64,000 bases of DNA from Chloroflexota bacterium (GCA_013112725.1 JABFFZ010000007.1:1-64000); one strand, 5' to 3'; positions 1 to 9,322 are shown, numbered from the stretch's first letter. Numbers and translations: made by a program. The notes: generated by a model from the sequence alone, not told the origin.

Positions 1-2928
1 GAGGCGCTGCCCGCCATCGCCCGCGACTACGCCGATGCCCTGCCCGCCGACTGCCTGCCGGATGAATCCGCACAAAATCTGCCCTCCTGGCAGGACGATA
101 TCAAGGATTTGCAGAGCGGCCGTTCCTTCCCCAATTTGGAGTATTACCTGTCGCTGCTCTATCCCCAACCGGCCAGTTTGCTCGACTACCTGCCGGAAAA
201 TACGCTGGTGGTGGTGGATGATTGGCCGGAATTGGTCACGGCCGTTGCCGAAATCCACGAACACGCCGGCATCGTGCTGAACGAACAGCCCGACCTGCCC
301 CCCGGCTACACCGGCCCCCTCTTCCCCTGGGAAAAAATCAGCGACGAACTGCAATGGTGGCAGCCGCTGGTATTAGGTGATCAAGTCTCAGAAGAGCAGG
401 TTACAAATGGCAGGTTGCAAGTGGCAGGTAAAGAGGTCACTCTTTCGCCCCTTCACCCCTTCACCCCCTCACATCCTCACCTGGCGCAAGCATTCGACCC
501 CGGCCCGCGCTACGGCGGGCAGATGCGGCCATTGCTGACCCAATTGAAGAGCGCCCAACACGATGGCGAACGCACCATCATCGTCAGCCGCCAGGCCGCC
601 CGCCTGGCCGACCTCTGGCAGCAAGAAACCCGCGCCACCGACCAATCCACCATCAACACCACAACTGCCCATCCTTCACCTGACCGCCTGGCACATGATT
701 ACCTGACACTTGAACAGCTGACACCTGAACACGCCATCACCTTTGTTAACGGCGCTTTGTTGGAAGGGTTCACGCTGGTCAACCGGGAGAACAACCGGGT
801 GCTGCTCAACCTGCTCACCGACGCGGAGATATTTGGCTGGAAACGGCCGGCGCCCCGCCGCTGGCGTCAGGCCGCCCCCTCTGCCCCAGAAACCCATTTC
901 GCCGATATCCAGGCCGGGGATTTTGTGGTGCATCTGGAATATGGCGTCGGCCGTTTTCAAGGATTGGTGGTGCGTACCATTGGCGGCATGGAGCGGGAAT
1001 ACCTGCTGCTGGAATACGCCAACCGGGACGTCCTGTATGTGCCCGTCCACCACGCCGACCGCCTGAGCAAATGGATTGGCTCTGACGAACGGCCGCCGAA
1101 CATCAACCGCCTGGGCGAAAAATCGTGGCAGCAGGCCAAAGCGCAGGCGCAACGGGCGGCGGATGAACTGGCGGGTGAACTGCTGGAATTGTATTCCGCC
1201 CGCGCCCTGGTTCACGGCCACGCCTTCGCCAAAGACAGCGATTGGCAGGCAGAACTGGAAGCCAGTTTCCCCTACCGGGAGACGGAAGACCAACTGCGGG
1301 TCATTGCCGAGGTAAAGGCGGATATGGAACGGCCGCAGCCCATGGACCGGCTCATTTGCGGCGACGTGGGCTACGGCAAGACGGAAGTGGCGCTGCGGGC
1401 GGCCTTCAAAGCGGTGGCCGATGGCAAGCAGGTGGCTATTCTCGTGCCCACCACCGTGCTGGCCGAGCAGCATTACAATACCTTCCGCGAGCGGCTGAAG
1501 CCCTTCCCGGTGGAAGTGGAAATGCTCTCCCGCTTCCGCACCCAGGGGCAGCAGGAGCGGATTGTGAAGGCGTTGAAGGACGGCCGTGTAGACATCATCA
1601 TCGGCACCCACCGCCTGCTCAGCGACGACATCGCCTTCAAAGATTTGGGGCTGGTCATCATTGACGAAGAACAACGGTTTGGCGTGGCCCACAAAGAGAA
1701 GCTCAAGCAGTTCCGCACCGAAGTGGACGTGCTGACCATGACCGCCACCCCCATCCCGCGCACCATGTACATGAGCCTGACCGGGGCGCGGGACATCAGC
1801 ATCATTGATACCGCCCCGGCGGAACGGCTGCCCGTGCAAACCTACGTCGGTGAATACGACGACGCCCGCATGAAACGCGCCCTGCTGCGCGAACTGGATC
1901 GCGGCGGGCAGGTCTTTGTGGTGCATAACCGGGTGATGACCATTGACATCATCCGCAACCAGATTCAAAAGCTGACGCCGGACGCGGTGGTGGCCGTAGC
2001 GCATGGGCAGATGAGCGAACGGGAGTTGGAGCGCATTTTCCTGGCCTTTGTGGATGGCAAGATTGACATTCTCATCAGCACCACTATCATTGAAAGTGGG
2101 CTAGACATTCCCAATGCCAACACGCTGATTGTAGATCGCGCCGATATGTTTGGGCTGGCACAGTTGTACCAGCTACGTGGCCGGGTGGGGCGTGGCGCGC
2201 GACGGGCGTATGCCTACTTCTTCCACCCCCCCTGGCGCAGCCTGAGCGAAGATGCCCGCGCCCGCCTGAATGTGATTGCCGAAAATACCGATTTGGGTGC
2301 AGGCTACACCATTGCCTTACGTGATATGGAAATACGGGGCGCCGGAGAATTGTTGGGCGCGTCGCAAAGTGGGCACATTTCGGCGGTGGGGTTTGACCTG
2401 TATACGCGGCTGCTGTCTAATGCCGTGAAACAGCGCAAGGCGGCGGAAGCGGGCGAGGCCATTTCCACACAACTGCCGGAAGCGACGACGATTGACGTAC
2501 CCCTGGCGGCTTATGTACCGACGGATTATGTACCTGATGGGGGGCTGCGGCTGCGCCTCTACCGGCGGATGGCGAACCTTTCCACGCTGGAAGAGATTGA
2601 CGCCATGGCGGATGAATTGGCCGACCGCTTTGGCCCGATACCGGACCCGGTGCATAATCTGCTCTACCAACTGCGGATTAAGGTGCTGGCGGAACGGGCG
2701 GAGGTGACGGCCGTGACCACCGAAGCCGGTCAGATTAAAATTCGGGTACCAGACCTGGAAAACATTGACCGCTACCGCTTGCAGCGTTACCTGGGCGAAA
2801 ATGCCCGCGTCAGCCGCAAAGCGATCTGGATGCCACGCGGCATGAGTACCAACGAGTGGCAGGTGGAACTGGTGCAGGTGTTGGAACGGCTGGCGTTCTT
2901 TTCGCGGGAAAAGATGATGAGTTCGTAG
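1..2928 (+). CDS. mfd: Transcription-repair coupling factor Mfd (5' end missing)
   Basis: Mfd displaces RNA polymerase stalled at DNA lesions and recruits UvrA. The reading frame is already open at base 1, so the N-terminus lies outside the window. Visible in order: part of the UvrB-like N-terminal module; a CarD-like RNA polymerase interaction domain (GDFVVHLEYGVGRFQG, about base 920-1070); a superfamily 2 helicase core with Walker A GDVGYGKT (near 1360), DEEQ box (near 1660), TATPIPRTMYMSL and motif VI QLYQLRGRVGRG; then the C-terminal TRCF domain. Two stretches in the N-terminal third (about 384-480 and 690-735) look like the short iterated repeats found between genes here, yet remain in frame. 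The stop codon lies inside a hairpin followed by a T run. Assignment is certain. Confidence 0.97.
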   Translation, partial: EALPAIARDYADALPADCLPDESAQNLPSWQDDIKDLQSGRSFPNLEYYLSLLYPQPASLLDYLPENTLVVVDDWPELVTAVAEIHEHAGIVLNEQPDLPPGYTGPLFPWEKISDELQWWQPLVLGDQVSEEQVTNGRLQVAGKEVTLSPLHPFTPSHPHLAQAFDPGPRYGGQMRPLLTQLKSAQHDGERTIIVSRQAARLADLWQQETRATDQSTINTTTAHPSPDRLAHDYLTLEQLTPEHAITFVNGALLEGFTLVNRENNRVLLNLLTDAEIFGWKRPAPRRWRQAAPSAPETHFADIQAGDFVVHLEYGVGRFQGLVVRTIGGMEREYLLLEYANRDVLYVPVHHADRLSKWIGSDERPPNINRLGEKSWQQAKAQAQRAADELAGELLELYSARALVHGHAFAKDSDWQAELEASFPYRETEDQLRVIAEVKADMERPQPMDRLICGDVGYGKTEVALRAAFKAVADGKQVAILVPTTVLAEQHYNTFRERLKPFPVEVEMLSRFRTQGQQERIVKALKDGRVDIIIGTHRLLSDDIAFKDLGLVIIDEEQRFGVAHKEKLKQFRTEVDVLTMTATPIPRTMYMSLTGARDISIIDTAPAERLPVQTYVGEYDDARMKRALLRELDRGGQVFVVHNRVMTIDIIRNQIQKLTPDAVVAVAHGQMSERELERIFLAFVDGKIDILISTTIIESGLDIPNANTLIVDRADMFGLAQLYQLRGRVGRGARRAYAYFFHPPWRSLSEDARARLNVIAENTDLGAGYTIALRDMEIRGAGELLGASQSGHISAVGFDLYTRLLSNAVKQRKAAEAGEAISTQLPEATTIDVPLAAYVPTDYVPDGGLRLRLYRRMANLSTLEEIDAMADELADRFGPIPDPVHNLLYQLRIKVLAERAEVTAVTTEAGQIKIRVPDLENIDRYRLQRYLGENARVSRKAIWMPRGMSTNEWQVELVQVLERLAFFSREKMMSS

Positions 2929-2982
2929 CAGGCGCTTTAGTGCCATTAGAAGGCGATAAATCGCCTACTACGAACTTTTTTT
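2921..2982 (+). terminator. Hairpin plus T7 run after mfd, overlapping its stop codon
   Basis: GTTCGTAG (2921-2928, containing the mfd TAG) pairs with CTACGAAC (2968-2975). The stem continues after one mismatch through GGCG/CGCC, and seven T residues follow at 2976-2982. This is a plausible intrinsic terminator. The right half is the GGCGATAAATCGCC element seen again near 35.57 kb. The ribosome binding site of the next gene follows directly. Confidence 0.6.
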
Positions 2983-2994
2983 ACAGGAGGCGAG

Positions 2995-4072
2995 ATGCTT
3001 GCAGAGATTCAGAACTCATCTATTTTGCGGCTGCTGCTGATTTTGATGACGTTTATCGTTATCGCTATCGGGCTGCGGACGCTGGCGACGGTGGTGGGGC
3101 CGGTGCTGGTGGCGCTGGTATTGGCGCTGGCCTGTGCGCCGCTGTACCAATGGTTGCAGCGCAAAGGGATGAAGGCCGGCCTGGCGCTGCTGACGATGAC
3201 GGCGCTGCTGCTGGCTGTTTTTCTGGGGCTGGGCTGGCTGGTGCTTTCCTCCTTTCTAACGCTGGCGCAAACGCTGCCCACGTACACGGCCAATATGCAG
3301 GCGCAGGTGGCGGAACTTTCGGCCAGCCTGGCCGAGTTGGGGTGAATCGGGAATCGGCGAGTGCGGTGGGGGACGCGGCCGTGTCTGCCATCACCACCAT
3401 CGCGGCGAGCGTATGGCGAGCGTATTAAGCATGGGGATCAACATGGTGATTACGGCCGTGATCATCCTGGTGCTGCTTATCTTCCTGATCGCCGAATTGC
3501 CCAGTTATGCCACGCGGCTGCGGCGGGGCCTGGGTGAGCAAAATGAAATTGTCACCAAGATTCGCGCCTTCCGGCAAAGTGTCCTTTTCTATTTTGTGGC
3601 CCGCATCAAGGTGAATTTGCTCACCTCGGCCGGGATTTTGATTATGCTGTTGATCACAGGCATTGACTCGGCGCTGTTATGGACGGTGCTGGCCTTTTTC
3701 CTCAGTTTTGTGCCTTATTTTGGCATTATCATTGCCATGATCCCGCCGCTGATTTTGGGGTTTGCCCAATATGGCATCGAAATGGTGATTTTGCTGACCA
3801 TTGGCTATACCATTATCAATCAGGTGGCGGAGCAAATTCTGGCCCCCAAAATCATTGGCGACCAGATCAGCCTGTCGCCCGCATTGACCTTTGTTGCCCT
3901 TTTCTTTTGGGGCTGGATGTTTGACTTTATGGGGGTGCTGCTGGCTGCGCCGCTGACGGTGATGACGGTGATGTTGTTTGACTATTTTCCAGAGACGCGC
4001 TGGCTGGCGGCCCTGGCGGTTGCGGACAAAACGGAGAAGGCATCTGTTGCTGAGGAGAACGAGGCAAATTAA
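2995..4072 (+). pseudogene. AI-2E family transporter, broken by two frameshifts
   Basis: The pieces together match the polytopic PF01594 (AI-2E / YdiK / PerM-like) permease family, about 355 residues. The N-terminal part (2995-3345) has an AGGAGG site just upstream and ends at a TGA after SLAELG. The following stretch VNRESASAVGDAAVSAITT is readable only in another frame (3342-3413). The C-terminal part (from 3413) continues in the third frame with the typical run of membrane segments and the PYFGIIIAMIPP motif. The second shift is a perfect 11-base tandem duplication, 3404-3414 and 3415-3425. Removing one copy joins AAS-VLSMGINMVI. The first shift looks like loss of one base in the G run at 3339-3342. 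Two independent lesions argue for a real pseudogene, though assembly error is not excluded. Confidence 0.8.
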
Positions 4073-4077
4073 CGCTA

Positions 4078-4113
4078 TTGTGGCAGGTTGCAGGTGGCAA
4101 GTTGCAGGTCAGC
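4078..4113. repeat. Short iterated intergenic repeat
   Basis: Degenerate tandem copies of GGCAGGTTGCA / GGTGGCAAGTTGCA between the transporter remnant and the next gene. A close relative lies inside the mfd reading frame at about 410-431. Confidence 0.6.
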
Positions 4114-4148
4114 CACCCCTTGCAACAAGCCGCTGATGGTACAAATAA

Positions 4149-4511
4149 ATGGAAATTAAATTTTTTGACGAAGTGCCGAAACCGCGCCAGGAGGTGCGGA
4201 TTAAACAGTTAGGGTTGTATATGTATGAGGACCAGCGCCGGGTGCAGGTGGGGTTTGTGATCACGCCGTTTAGCGAACGGCCGTCGCTGGAAGTGAGCAT
4301 TCGTAATCCCTGGGGCGAGGAAGTGAGTTCGCTGCACGTCATTGAGTCGCTGGATACCAACTTTTCGCTGACCATGCACCTGCGCGACAAAGTGCCATCC
4401 GATACTTACGAAGTGATCGCCACCCTCTACTACGCCACCCCGGAAACGGAGCGGGAAGATGTGCATACGGTAACACGGCCGTTGGATGCCACACGGGCGG
4501 GGGAGCAGTGA
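4149..4511 (+). CDS. Conserved hypothetical protein, 120 aa
   Basis: I do not recognise this family. The protein starts MEIKFFDEVPKPRQEVRI, has no signal peptide or membrane segment, and reads like one small all-beta domain with alternating hydrophobic strands (LGLYMYEDQRRVQVGFVI, LEVSIRNPWGEEV, YEVIATLYYATPE). The ATG is preceded by an A-rich leader with no strong Shine-Dalgarno. Codon usage and the embedded ACGGCCGT octamer (near 4480) match the neighbours, so it is probably a real resident gene. It lies on the same strand as the PHP gene, separated by a repeat array. Confidence 0.6.
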   Translation: MEIKFFDEVPKPRQEVRIKQLGLYMYEDQRRVQVGFVITPFSERPSLEVSIRNPWGEEVSSLHVIESLDTNFSLTMHLRDKVPSDTYEVIATLYYATPETEREDVHTVTRPLDATRAGEQ

Positions 4512-4622
4512 GGGAGTGAACAGGTGATGAGGTGAAGGGGTGGCAAGGTGACAAGGTGACAAGGTGATCTCTCAATCTCTCAATCGCCCAATCTCTAATC
4601 TCCAATCTCCAATCTCTCCACA
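4507..4622. repeat. Intergenic array of iterated short repeats
   Basis: A run of AGGTGA/AAGGTGAC units (4520-4567) is followed by units of the CAATCTCT type (4568-4620). Such low-complexity arrays fill many gaps in this window. It sits just upstream of the PHP-gene ribosome binding site. Confidence 0.65.
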
Positions 4623-4636
4623 ACAAAGGAACAATT

Positions 4637-5560
4637 ATGACCAGAGATTTTGTGGCCGATTTACACAACCACACCACCGCTTCGGATGGGGAATATACGC
4701 CGACGGGGTTGGTGCGGGCGGCAGCCGATTTGGGGTTGCAGGCGGTGGGGGTGACGGATCATGACACGCTGGCGGGGTTGGATGAGGCGCTGGCGGCGGG
4801 GTTAGAGACGGGGATTCGCGTCGTACCGGGGGTGGAGGTGTCGTTGCGGTTTAGACGGCCGACCTTCACCGGCACCCTTCATTATCTGCTTTACATCCCT
4901 TATGCGCTGTTGGATGATGCCGCTTTCCGCCAGATGGCGACGGAGATTTTTAGCCAGGGGCGGGGCGGTGGATTGGTGCGCGCCCGTGTAGCCGCCATCA
5001 ACGAGATTTTTGGGCCAGGGAGAATGACGCCTTTGCTGCAACGGCCGTTGACCGCCGCAGAAATCGAAGCGCTGGCCCCCAATGTCACCCGCCGCCACTT
5101 TGCCCTGGCGCTCAGCGAAAATCACGGGCTGGACAAGGGGCAGGTAAACCAGCTCATCGGCAATGAGAGCCAGGCCTATGTGCCTTCCGGCATTGAACCG
5201 GCGCAATTGACGCCGCTGCTGCACGCTTACCCACAGTTGGTGCGCGTCTTTGCCCACCCCGCCGCCGGTTCGTACCCCGGCGAGAGCCTGTACAACGAAG
5301 TGCTGCCGCCGATTGAGATTGTGGAGCGGCTGCTGCCCGAATTTTTAGACGATAACGTGTTGGGGTTGGATGGGCTGGAAGTGCATTATCCGGGGCACAC
5401 GCCAGAGCACGAAACGTTGATGGCGCAGTGGGCGGGGCGATACGGCCTGCTCATGACGGGGGGATCGGATTGCCATGATCGGGTGGCACGGCCGTTGGGC
5501 GTTACCGGCGTCTACCAATCCGAACTGGATGCCCTATTGAAGCAATTGATAAGTCCTTAA
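4637..5560 (+). CDS. PHP-domain metal-dependent phosphoesterase
   Basis: The family includes 3',5'-nucleoside bisphosphate phosphatase and oligonucleotide 5'-phosphatases (YciV/RnaAM type). The metal-binding motifs are visible: DLHNHTTASDG at residues 9-19, GVTDHDT near 40, VFAHPAA about residue 205 and GGSDCHD near 275. The length of 307 aa fits stand-alone PHP enzymes rather than DNA polymerase PHP domains. The start is ATG with AAGGAAC upstream. The protein is cytoplasmic with no membrane segments. Its precise substrate cannot be told from sequence. Confidence 0.85.
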   Translation: MTRDFVADLHNHTTASDGEYTPTGLVRAAADLGLQAVGVTDHDTLAGLDEALAAGLETGIRVVPGVEVSLRFRRPTFTGTLHYLLYIPYALLDDAAFRQMATEIFSQGRGGGLVRARVAAINEIFGPGRMTPLLQRPLTAAEIEALAPNVTRRHFALALSENHGLDKGQVNQLIGNESQAYVPSGIEPAQLTPLLHAYPQLVRVFAHPAAGSYPGESLYNEVLPPIEIVERLLPEFLDDNVLGLDGLEVHYPGHTPEHETLMAQWAGRYGLLMTGGSDCHDRVARPLGVTGVYQSELDALLKQLISP

Positions 5561-5614
5561 GCAAAGTCCCCCGTAGGAATAGTTTCGGCTAAAGCCTCCC
5601 CTCCAGAATTATCC

Positions 5615-8596
5615 CTAGACCACCTCAATTACGGAACCAGACGGCCGTTTCTCTACCTGGATGCGCGTGGGGAAAGCGTCACGCAGTTCGTCTATGTGCG
5701 TGATGACCAGGATGACCCGAAAGTCGTTTTGAATGGTGTTAATCGCTTCGATGAGTCGCTGGCGGCCCTGGGGGTCCTGGCTGCCAAATCCTTCGTCAAT
5801 GACCAGCGTTTGCAACCGCGCCCCGGCCCGTTTGGCCAGCAGTTGGGAGAGCGCCAGCCGGATGGCAAAGTTGACCCGGAACTGTTCGCCGCCGCTGAAA
5901 TTGTCATACGGCCGTTCGCCGGCATTGTCCTGAATGCGAATATCCAGCGTCTCCCGCAGCACCTGGTTGCTCTTATTCTCGCGCTGCGTGGGGAAACTGA
6001 CGCGCATTTCGCCGCCGGTCAACCGTTCCAGCAGCTCATTGGCGTGTTCTTCAATGGCCGGGATGGCCTGCTCGATCAGCAGCGCCGGCACACCCTCGCG
6101 GCCAAACGCTTTTTCCAGCGTTTTCCAGCGCTGAATTTGTTCCGTCTGCGTCACCCGGTCGGCGGTGAGACGGATGCGGCGGTCGCGCAGGTCGGCCAGC
6201 ACCGCCAGCCGATTTTGAGCCACCCCTACCTGGCGATTGGCCTCATTTTCTTCTTCGCGCAGCCGGAAGACCTCATCTTCCACACGGTGCCGGTCGGCGC
6301 CGTCGGCAGTGAGGGTTTCCAGTTCAGCCACGGCCGTCTCCACCTGCTGCTGGAAATCGGCCACCGTCTGCTGCTGGCTGGTTATTTGCGCGGCCAATTC
6401 GGCCAGCGCCGCTTCCAGGGGGGCGACGGCGGCCTGGACCTGGGCCAACTGCTGCTGTTTTTCCGGGGCGTCGGCCTGTTCGGCGCGGGCGGCGCGGGCG
6501 GCGGCGTGGGCAGTGGGGTCATAGCCAACGGCCGTTACCTGCGCATCCAATTCCGCCAGCGCGTGCTGCGCGGCGGCGTCAAAATCGGCAGCGGCTAACC
6601 GCTGTGTTACCTGCGCCAGTTCGGCCTGCCCGACCTGCTGCCATTGGGCGGTCAGGCGCTCAATTTCCGCCAGCCGCGCCTGCTGGTTGGCAATGAGGCG
6701 TTCTGTATCCTGCCGTTTTTTGTCCAGTGTGGCTTTTTGGCGCACGGCCGTTTCCAAAACTGCCGCCTCTTTTTTGAGTGTATCCAGGGCGGTGGTGTCG
6801 GCTACGGCCGTTTGCAAGGCGGCCAGTTGCCCCGCGCCACTGTTTTCCCATTCGGCCAGAGCAGTAGCAATTTCGTCCAGACGGGCCTGGGCGCGGGCCT
6901 TGCGGTCCTGTTGGGTTTGCTGCTGCTGTTCCAGTTTGGGCAATTGTTTGATGCGGGCGTCCAGCGCCGCCACTTCCACCGCCAGTGCCTCGATGCGCTC
7001 CTTGTTGGCTTTGCCCTGTGCCTCCATCTCCTGTAATTCGTTGCCCAGTTCGGCTAACACGGTCTGGCGATGTTCGGCCGACAACGGTTGGCCGCAAAGC
7101 GGGCAATCGCCGCCCGTCTGTGCCTCCAACTGGTTGATGCGCTCGCGCTTTTGTTTGAACAGGTCGCGCAAGCGGGGCTGGTCGGCTTCCAGGTTGTTTT
7201 TCTCGGCCAGGCACAGGGAGTACTTTTGATGTGTTTCTGACAGGGCAGCGATTTCGGCAGCGACGGCCGTTAACTCTTTCTCCGCCGCTGCCAGATTTTG
7301 GGTGACGGTGGTTTGCTCCGTGCGTATCTTTTCAATCTGGGCGGCGCGGTTTTGCAGCTGTGCCAGTTCCCGCTGTTGGGATTGGCGCTGCGCTTCTAGC
7401 TGGCTCAGTTCGGCGCGGCGGGCCTGCCACTGCTCTTCCTGGGCGACGACGGCCGTGAGACTGTCTTGCACGGCCGTTAATTCCCTCTGCGCCACCGCCA
7501 GTTGCGCCACCACTTCTACCTGTTCCGCGGCGGCTTTTTCAACGGCCGTTTGCTGATTTTCCAGTTCACGTTGGCGTTGTTCCAGGCGGCTTTTTTCCTG
7601 GGCGATGGTTAGTTCATACGGCCGTCCGGCCTGCAACAGCCGGTTGTACTCCTCGGCTTTATTTTGCCAGGCCTGCACCTGCCGGTCGGCGGCCTGCCAG
7701 GCGGCGTAGGCGGCGGTGATGGCCTCGGTTTGGGCGAGTACGGCCGTGTAGCTCTCCCGTTCCGCCTGCTGCCGCTGCTGCGCTTTGTGCAAATCGGCCA
7801 GCGTCCGTTCGGCGCGGGCCAGGTTACTTTTCAGGTTTTCAATGTTCTTTTTCTGCTGGGCAATGGCCGCTTCGGTGCGGCGAAGCTGGTCGAGCAGTGT
7901 CTGTTTGTCGGCCAGCCGGGCGGCGATGGCAGCCTGGTTATCCCGGGCGGCTGCCAACGCCGCCTGCCGTGTCTCTTCTTCGGACAGTTCGTTTTCAATG
8001 TCGGCCAGGCTGGCGTCGAGCAGTGCCAGTTGTCCTTCAGCCTGTTTGCGCCGTTCGGCAGCCGCTTCTTTGTACACATCCCAAACACCCAGGCCCAACA
8101 GTTCGGCCAGGATTTCTTTGCGTTTGTTGGGCGTTTTGGTGGTAAATTCGTCGGCCTTGCCTTGCAGCAAAAAGCTAGCGTTGATGAAGGTGTCGTAATT
8201 CATGCGCAGCAGCTTTTCAATTTCAGCCTGAGTCTCGCGGATTTTGCTCTGGGTGAGGGTTTTCCAATTTGTTTCATCGGCACGGACGTCGAGATCAAGC
8301 GTGGTGGTTTTGCCATGTGGTTTGCGGCGGGTGACGCGGTAGACGCTGTTTTCCAGGGCAAAGACAAAGCGTACTTCGGCCGGTTGTTTGTTGTTCGCCG
8401 CCCATTTGTTCACCATGTCATCGTCCAGCTTGCTGCGGCCGCGGCCAAATAAGGCCCAGGTGATGCCGTCTAGCAGGCTGGATTTGCCAGTGCCGTTGGC
8501 TCCGGCAATACAGGCCAGGTGAATGTGGTCAAAGTTGAGTACGGCCGTCTTTTGATAGGAAAGGAAGTTGGTTAGTTCGAGTTTAAGTGGAATCAT
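5615..8596 (-). CDS. sbcC: SbcC-type SMC-like ATPase (nuclease complex subunit)
   Basis: The SbcC/Rad50 subunit works with the SbcD/Mre11 nuclease in trimming DNA hairpins and protein-blocked ends. The 993 residues show Walker A GANGTGKSS (32-40), long Gln/Ala/Glu-rich coiled coils, the zinc hook CPLC near residue 496, the ABC signature FSGGEQFRV near 900 and Walker B VIDEGFGSQD near 928. The length and architecture are complete. No sbcD is adjacent: the neighbours are a PHP gene (convergent) and a repeat-bearing gap. The gene carries 13 copies of the octamer ACGGCCGT by my count, the densest run noticed. Confidence 0.93.
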   Translation of the reverse strand: MIPLKLELTNFLSYQKTAVLNFDHIHLACIAGANGTGKSSLLDGITWALFGRGRSKLDDDMVNKWAANNKQPAEVRFVFALENSVYRVTRRKPHGKTTTLDLDVRADETNWKTLTQSKIRETQAEIEKLLRMNYDTFINASFLLQGKADEFTTKTPNKRKEILAELLGLGVWDVYKEAAAERRKQAEGQLALLDASLADIENELSEEETRQAALAAARDNQAAIAARLADKQTLLDQLRRTEAAIAQQKKNIENLKSNLARAERTLADLHKAQQRQQAERESYTAVLAQTEAITAAYAAWQAADRQVQAWQNKAEEYNRLLQAGRPYELTIAQEKSRLEQRQRELENQQTAVEKAAAEQVEVVAQLAVAQRELTAVQDSLTAVVAQEEQWQARRAELSQLEAQRQSQQRELAQLQNRAAQIEKIRTEQTTVTQNLAAAEKELTAVAAEIAALSETHQKYSLCLAEKNNLEADQPRLRDLFKQKRERINQLEAQTGGDCPLCGQPLSAEHRQTVLAELGNELQEMEAQGKANKERIEALAVEVAALDARIKQLPKLEQQQQTQQDRKARAQARLDEIATALAEWENSGAGQLAALQTAVADTTALDTLKKEAAVLETAVRQKATLDKKRQDTERLIANQQARLAEIERLTAQWQQVGQAELAQVTQRLAAADFDAAAQHALAELDAQVTAVGYDPTAHAAARAARAEQADAPEKQQQLAQVQAAVAPLEAALAELAAQITSQQQTVADFQQQVETAVAELETLTADGADRHRVEDEVFRLREEENEANRQVGVAQNRLAVLADLRDRRIRLTADRVTQTEQIQRWKTLEKAFGREGVPALLIEQAIPAIEEHANELLERLTGGEMRVSFPTQRENKSNQVLRETLDIRIQDNAGERPYDNFSGGEQFRVNFAIRLALSQLLAKRAGARLQTLVIDEGFGSQDPQGRQRLIEAINTIQNDFRVILVITHIDELRDAFPTRIQVEKRPSGSVIEVV

Positions 8597-8911
8597 GGAA
8601 AATCAGTAAGCAGTGAGCAGTTAAAAGTCACAGGAATTTTAGCTTAAGTGGGGAATGGAAACGAATGAGTGAGAGAGGATAGGGACTGGCAAATGCCGCC
8701 CACAGCTGCCCCAACCTGACATTGCCCGGCGCATCCCCAGGCCGCAATTTGTAGCATATTGATTACATTCTCTACCGGGGAAATGTAAGGGCAAACGGTG
8801 TCTACACAATTGACGACAGTGGGGGTTCAGAGTATCAGCCGGTTGCGGCCATTTTGGGAGTAATTGAGTAATGGGGCAACCGGGCAATTGGGCAATTACC
8901 TGATTACTCAA
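8597..8911. other. 315-base gap upstream of sbcC
   Basis: No convincing gene. The only long open frame (8639-8911, minus) has composition unlike protein and ends in the repeat array. The sbcC-proximal end carries degenerate AAGCAGTGAGCAGT repeats. The other end (8859-8930) is a self-complementary array. No clear promoter was recognised. Confidence 0.5.
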
Positions 8912-8930
8912 TTACCCAATTACCCGGTCC
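8859..8930. repeat. Self-complementary array of AATTGGG-type units
   Basis: GTAATTGAGTAATGGG, then CGGGCAATTGGGCAATTACC, then the reverse-complement units ATTACTCAATTACCCAATTACCC. It can fold into a long imperfect stem and supplies the last codons (ADRVIG) of the DUF302 gene. Confidence 0.65.
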
Positions 8931-9322
8931 GCAGCCAGCGCCGCCGCCACACGTTGCAAGCGTTCTTTGGCGTCGCAGGCAACTTCAGCCAGGGCGGGAT
9001 TGTCTACCACGCCGAGCATGATTTCGGGGTCAATGAGGCTGACCAGGACACGGCCGTCCGCCTCCTGCGACACGGTGACGTTACACGGCAGCAGCAGCCC
9101 CACTTCCGGCGCGGTGGAGAGTGCCTTGTGCGCCAGCGGCGGGTTACACGCGCCCAGAATTTTGTACGGCCGAAAGTCTACATCCAGTTTCTTCTTCAGC
9201 GTCGCCTTCACGTCAATTTCGGTGAGGACGCCAAAACCTTCTTTTTGCAGTTCAGCGGTGACACGCTCAACGGCCGTGTCATAATCCGTTTGTAAATAAA
9301 CATTCATGCCTAATGTGGTCAT
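8912..9322 (-). CDS. DUF302 domain protein
   Basis: A small (136 aa) DUF302-type protein of unknown biochemical role. The pattern Y-D-AVERVTAELQKEGFGVLTEIDVKATLKKKL, then FRPYKILGACNPPLAHKAL and VGLLLPCNVTV is typical. The Cys of GACNP and the Cys of LLPCNV are both present. I chose the ATG at 9322 (MTTLGM) because GAAGGAG lies nine bases upstream. A second in-frame ATG at 9337 is less well placed. The gene is co-directional with the rhodanese gene upstream, and the two may be linked to sulphur or redox handling. That link is inference from adjacency only. Confidence 0.85.
   Translation of the reverse strand: MTTLGMNVYLQTDYDTAVERVTAELQKEGFGVLTEIDVKATLKKKLDVDFRPYKILGACNPPLAHKALSTAPEVGLLLPCNVTVSQEADGRVLVSLIDPEIMLGVVDNPALAEVACDAKERLQRVAAALAADRVIG

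Noticed and set aside
676..2004. 442-residue open frame opposite mfd
   Set aside because: Antisense shadow of a GC-rich conserved gene; its composition (His/Gln/Val-rich) is not protein-like and it fully overlaps the helicase core.
3342..3425. Programmed frameshift in the AI-2E gene
   Set aside because: The second shift is an exact 11-bp duplication and the first an apparent base loss; there is no slippery heptamer plus structure, so mutation is simpler.
5696..6598. 300-residue open frame opposite sbcC
   Set aside because: Shadow of the strongly conserved ABC signature and coiled-coil coding; no start signal.
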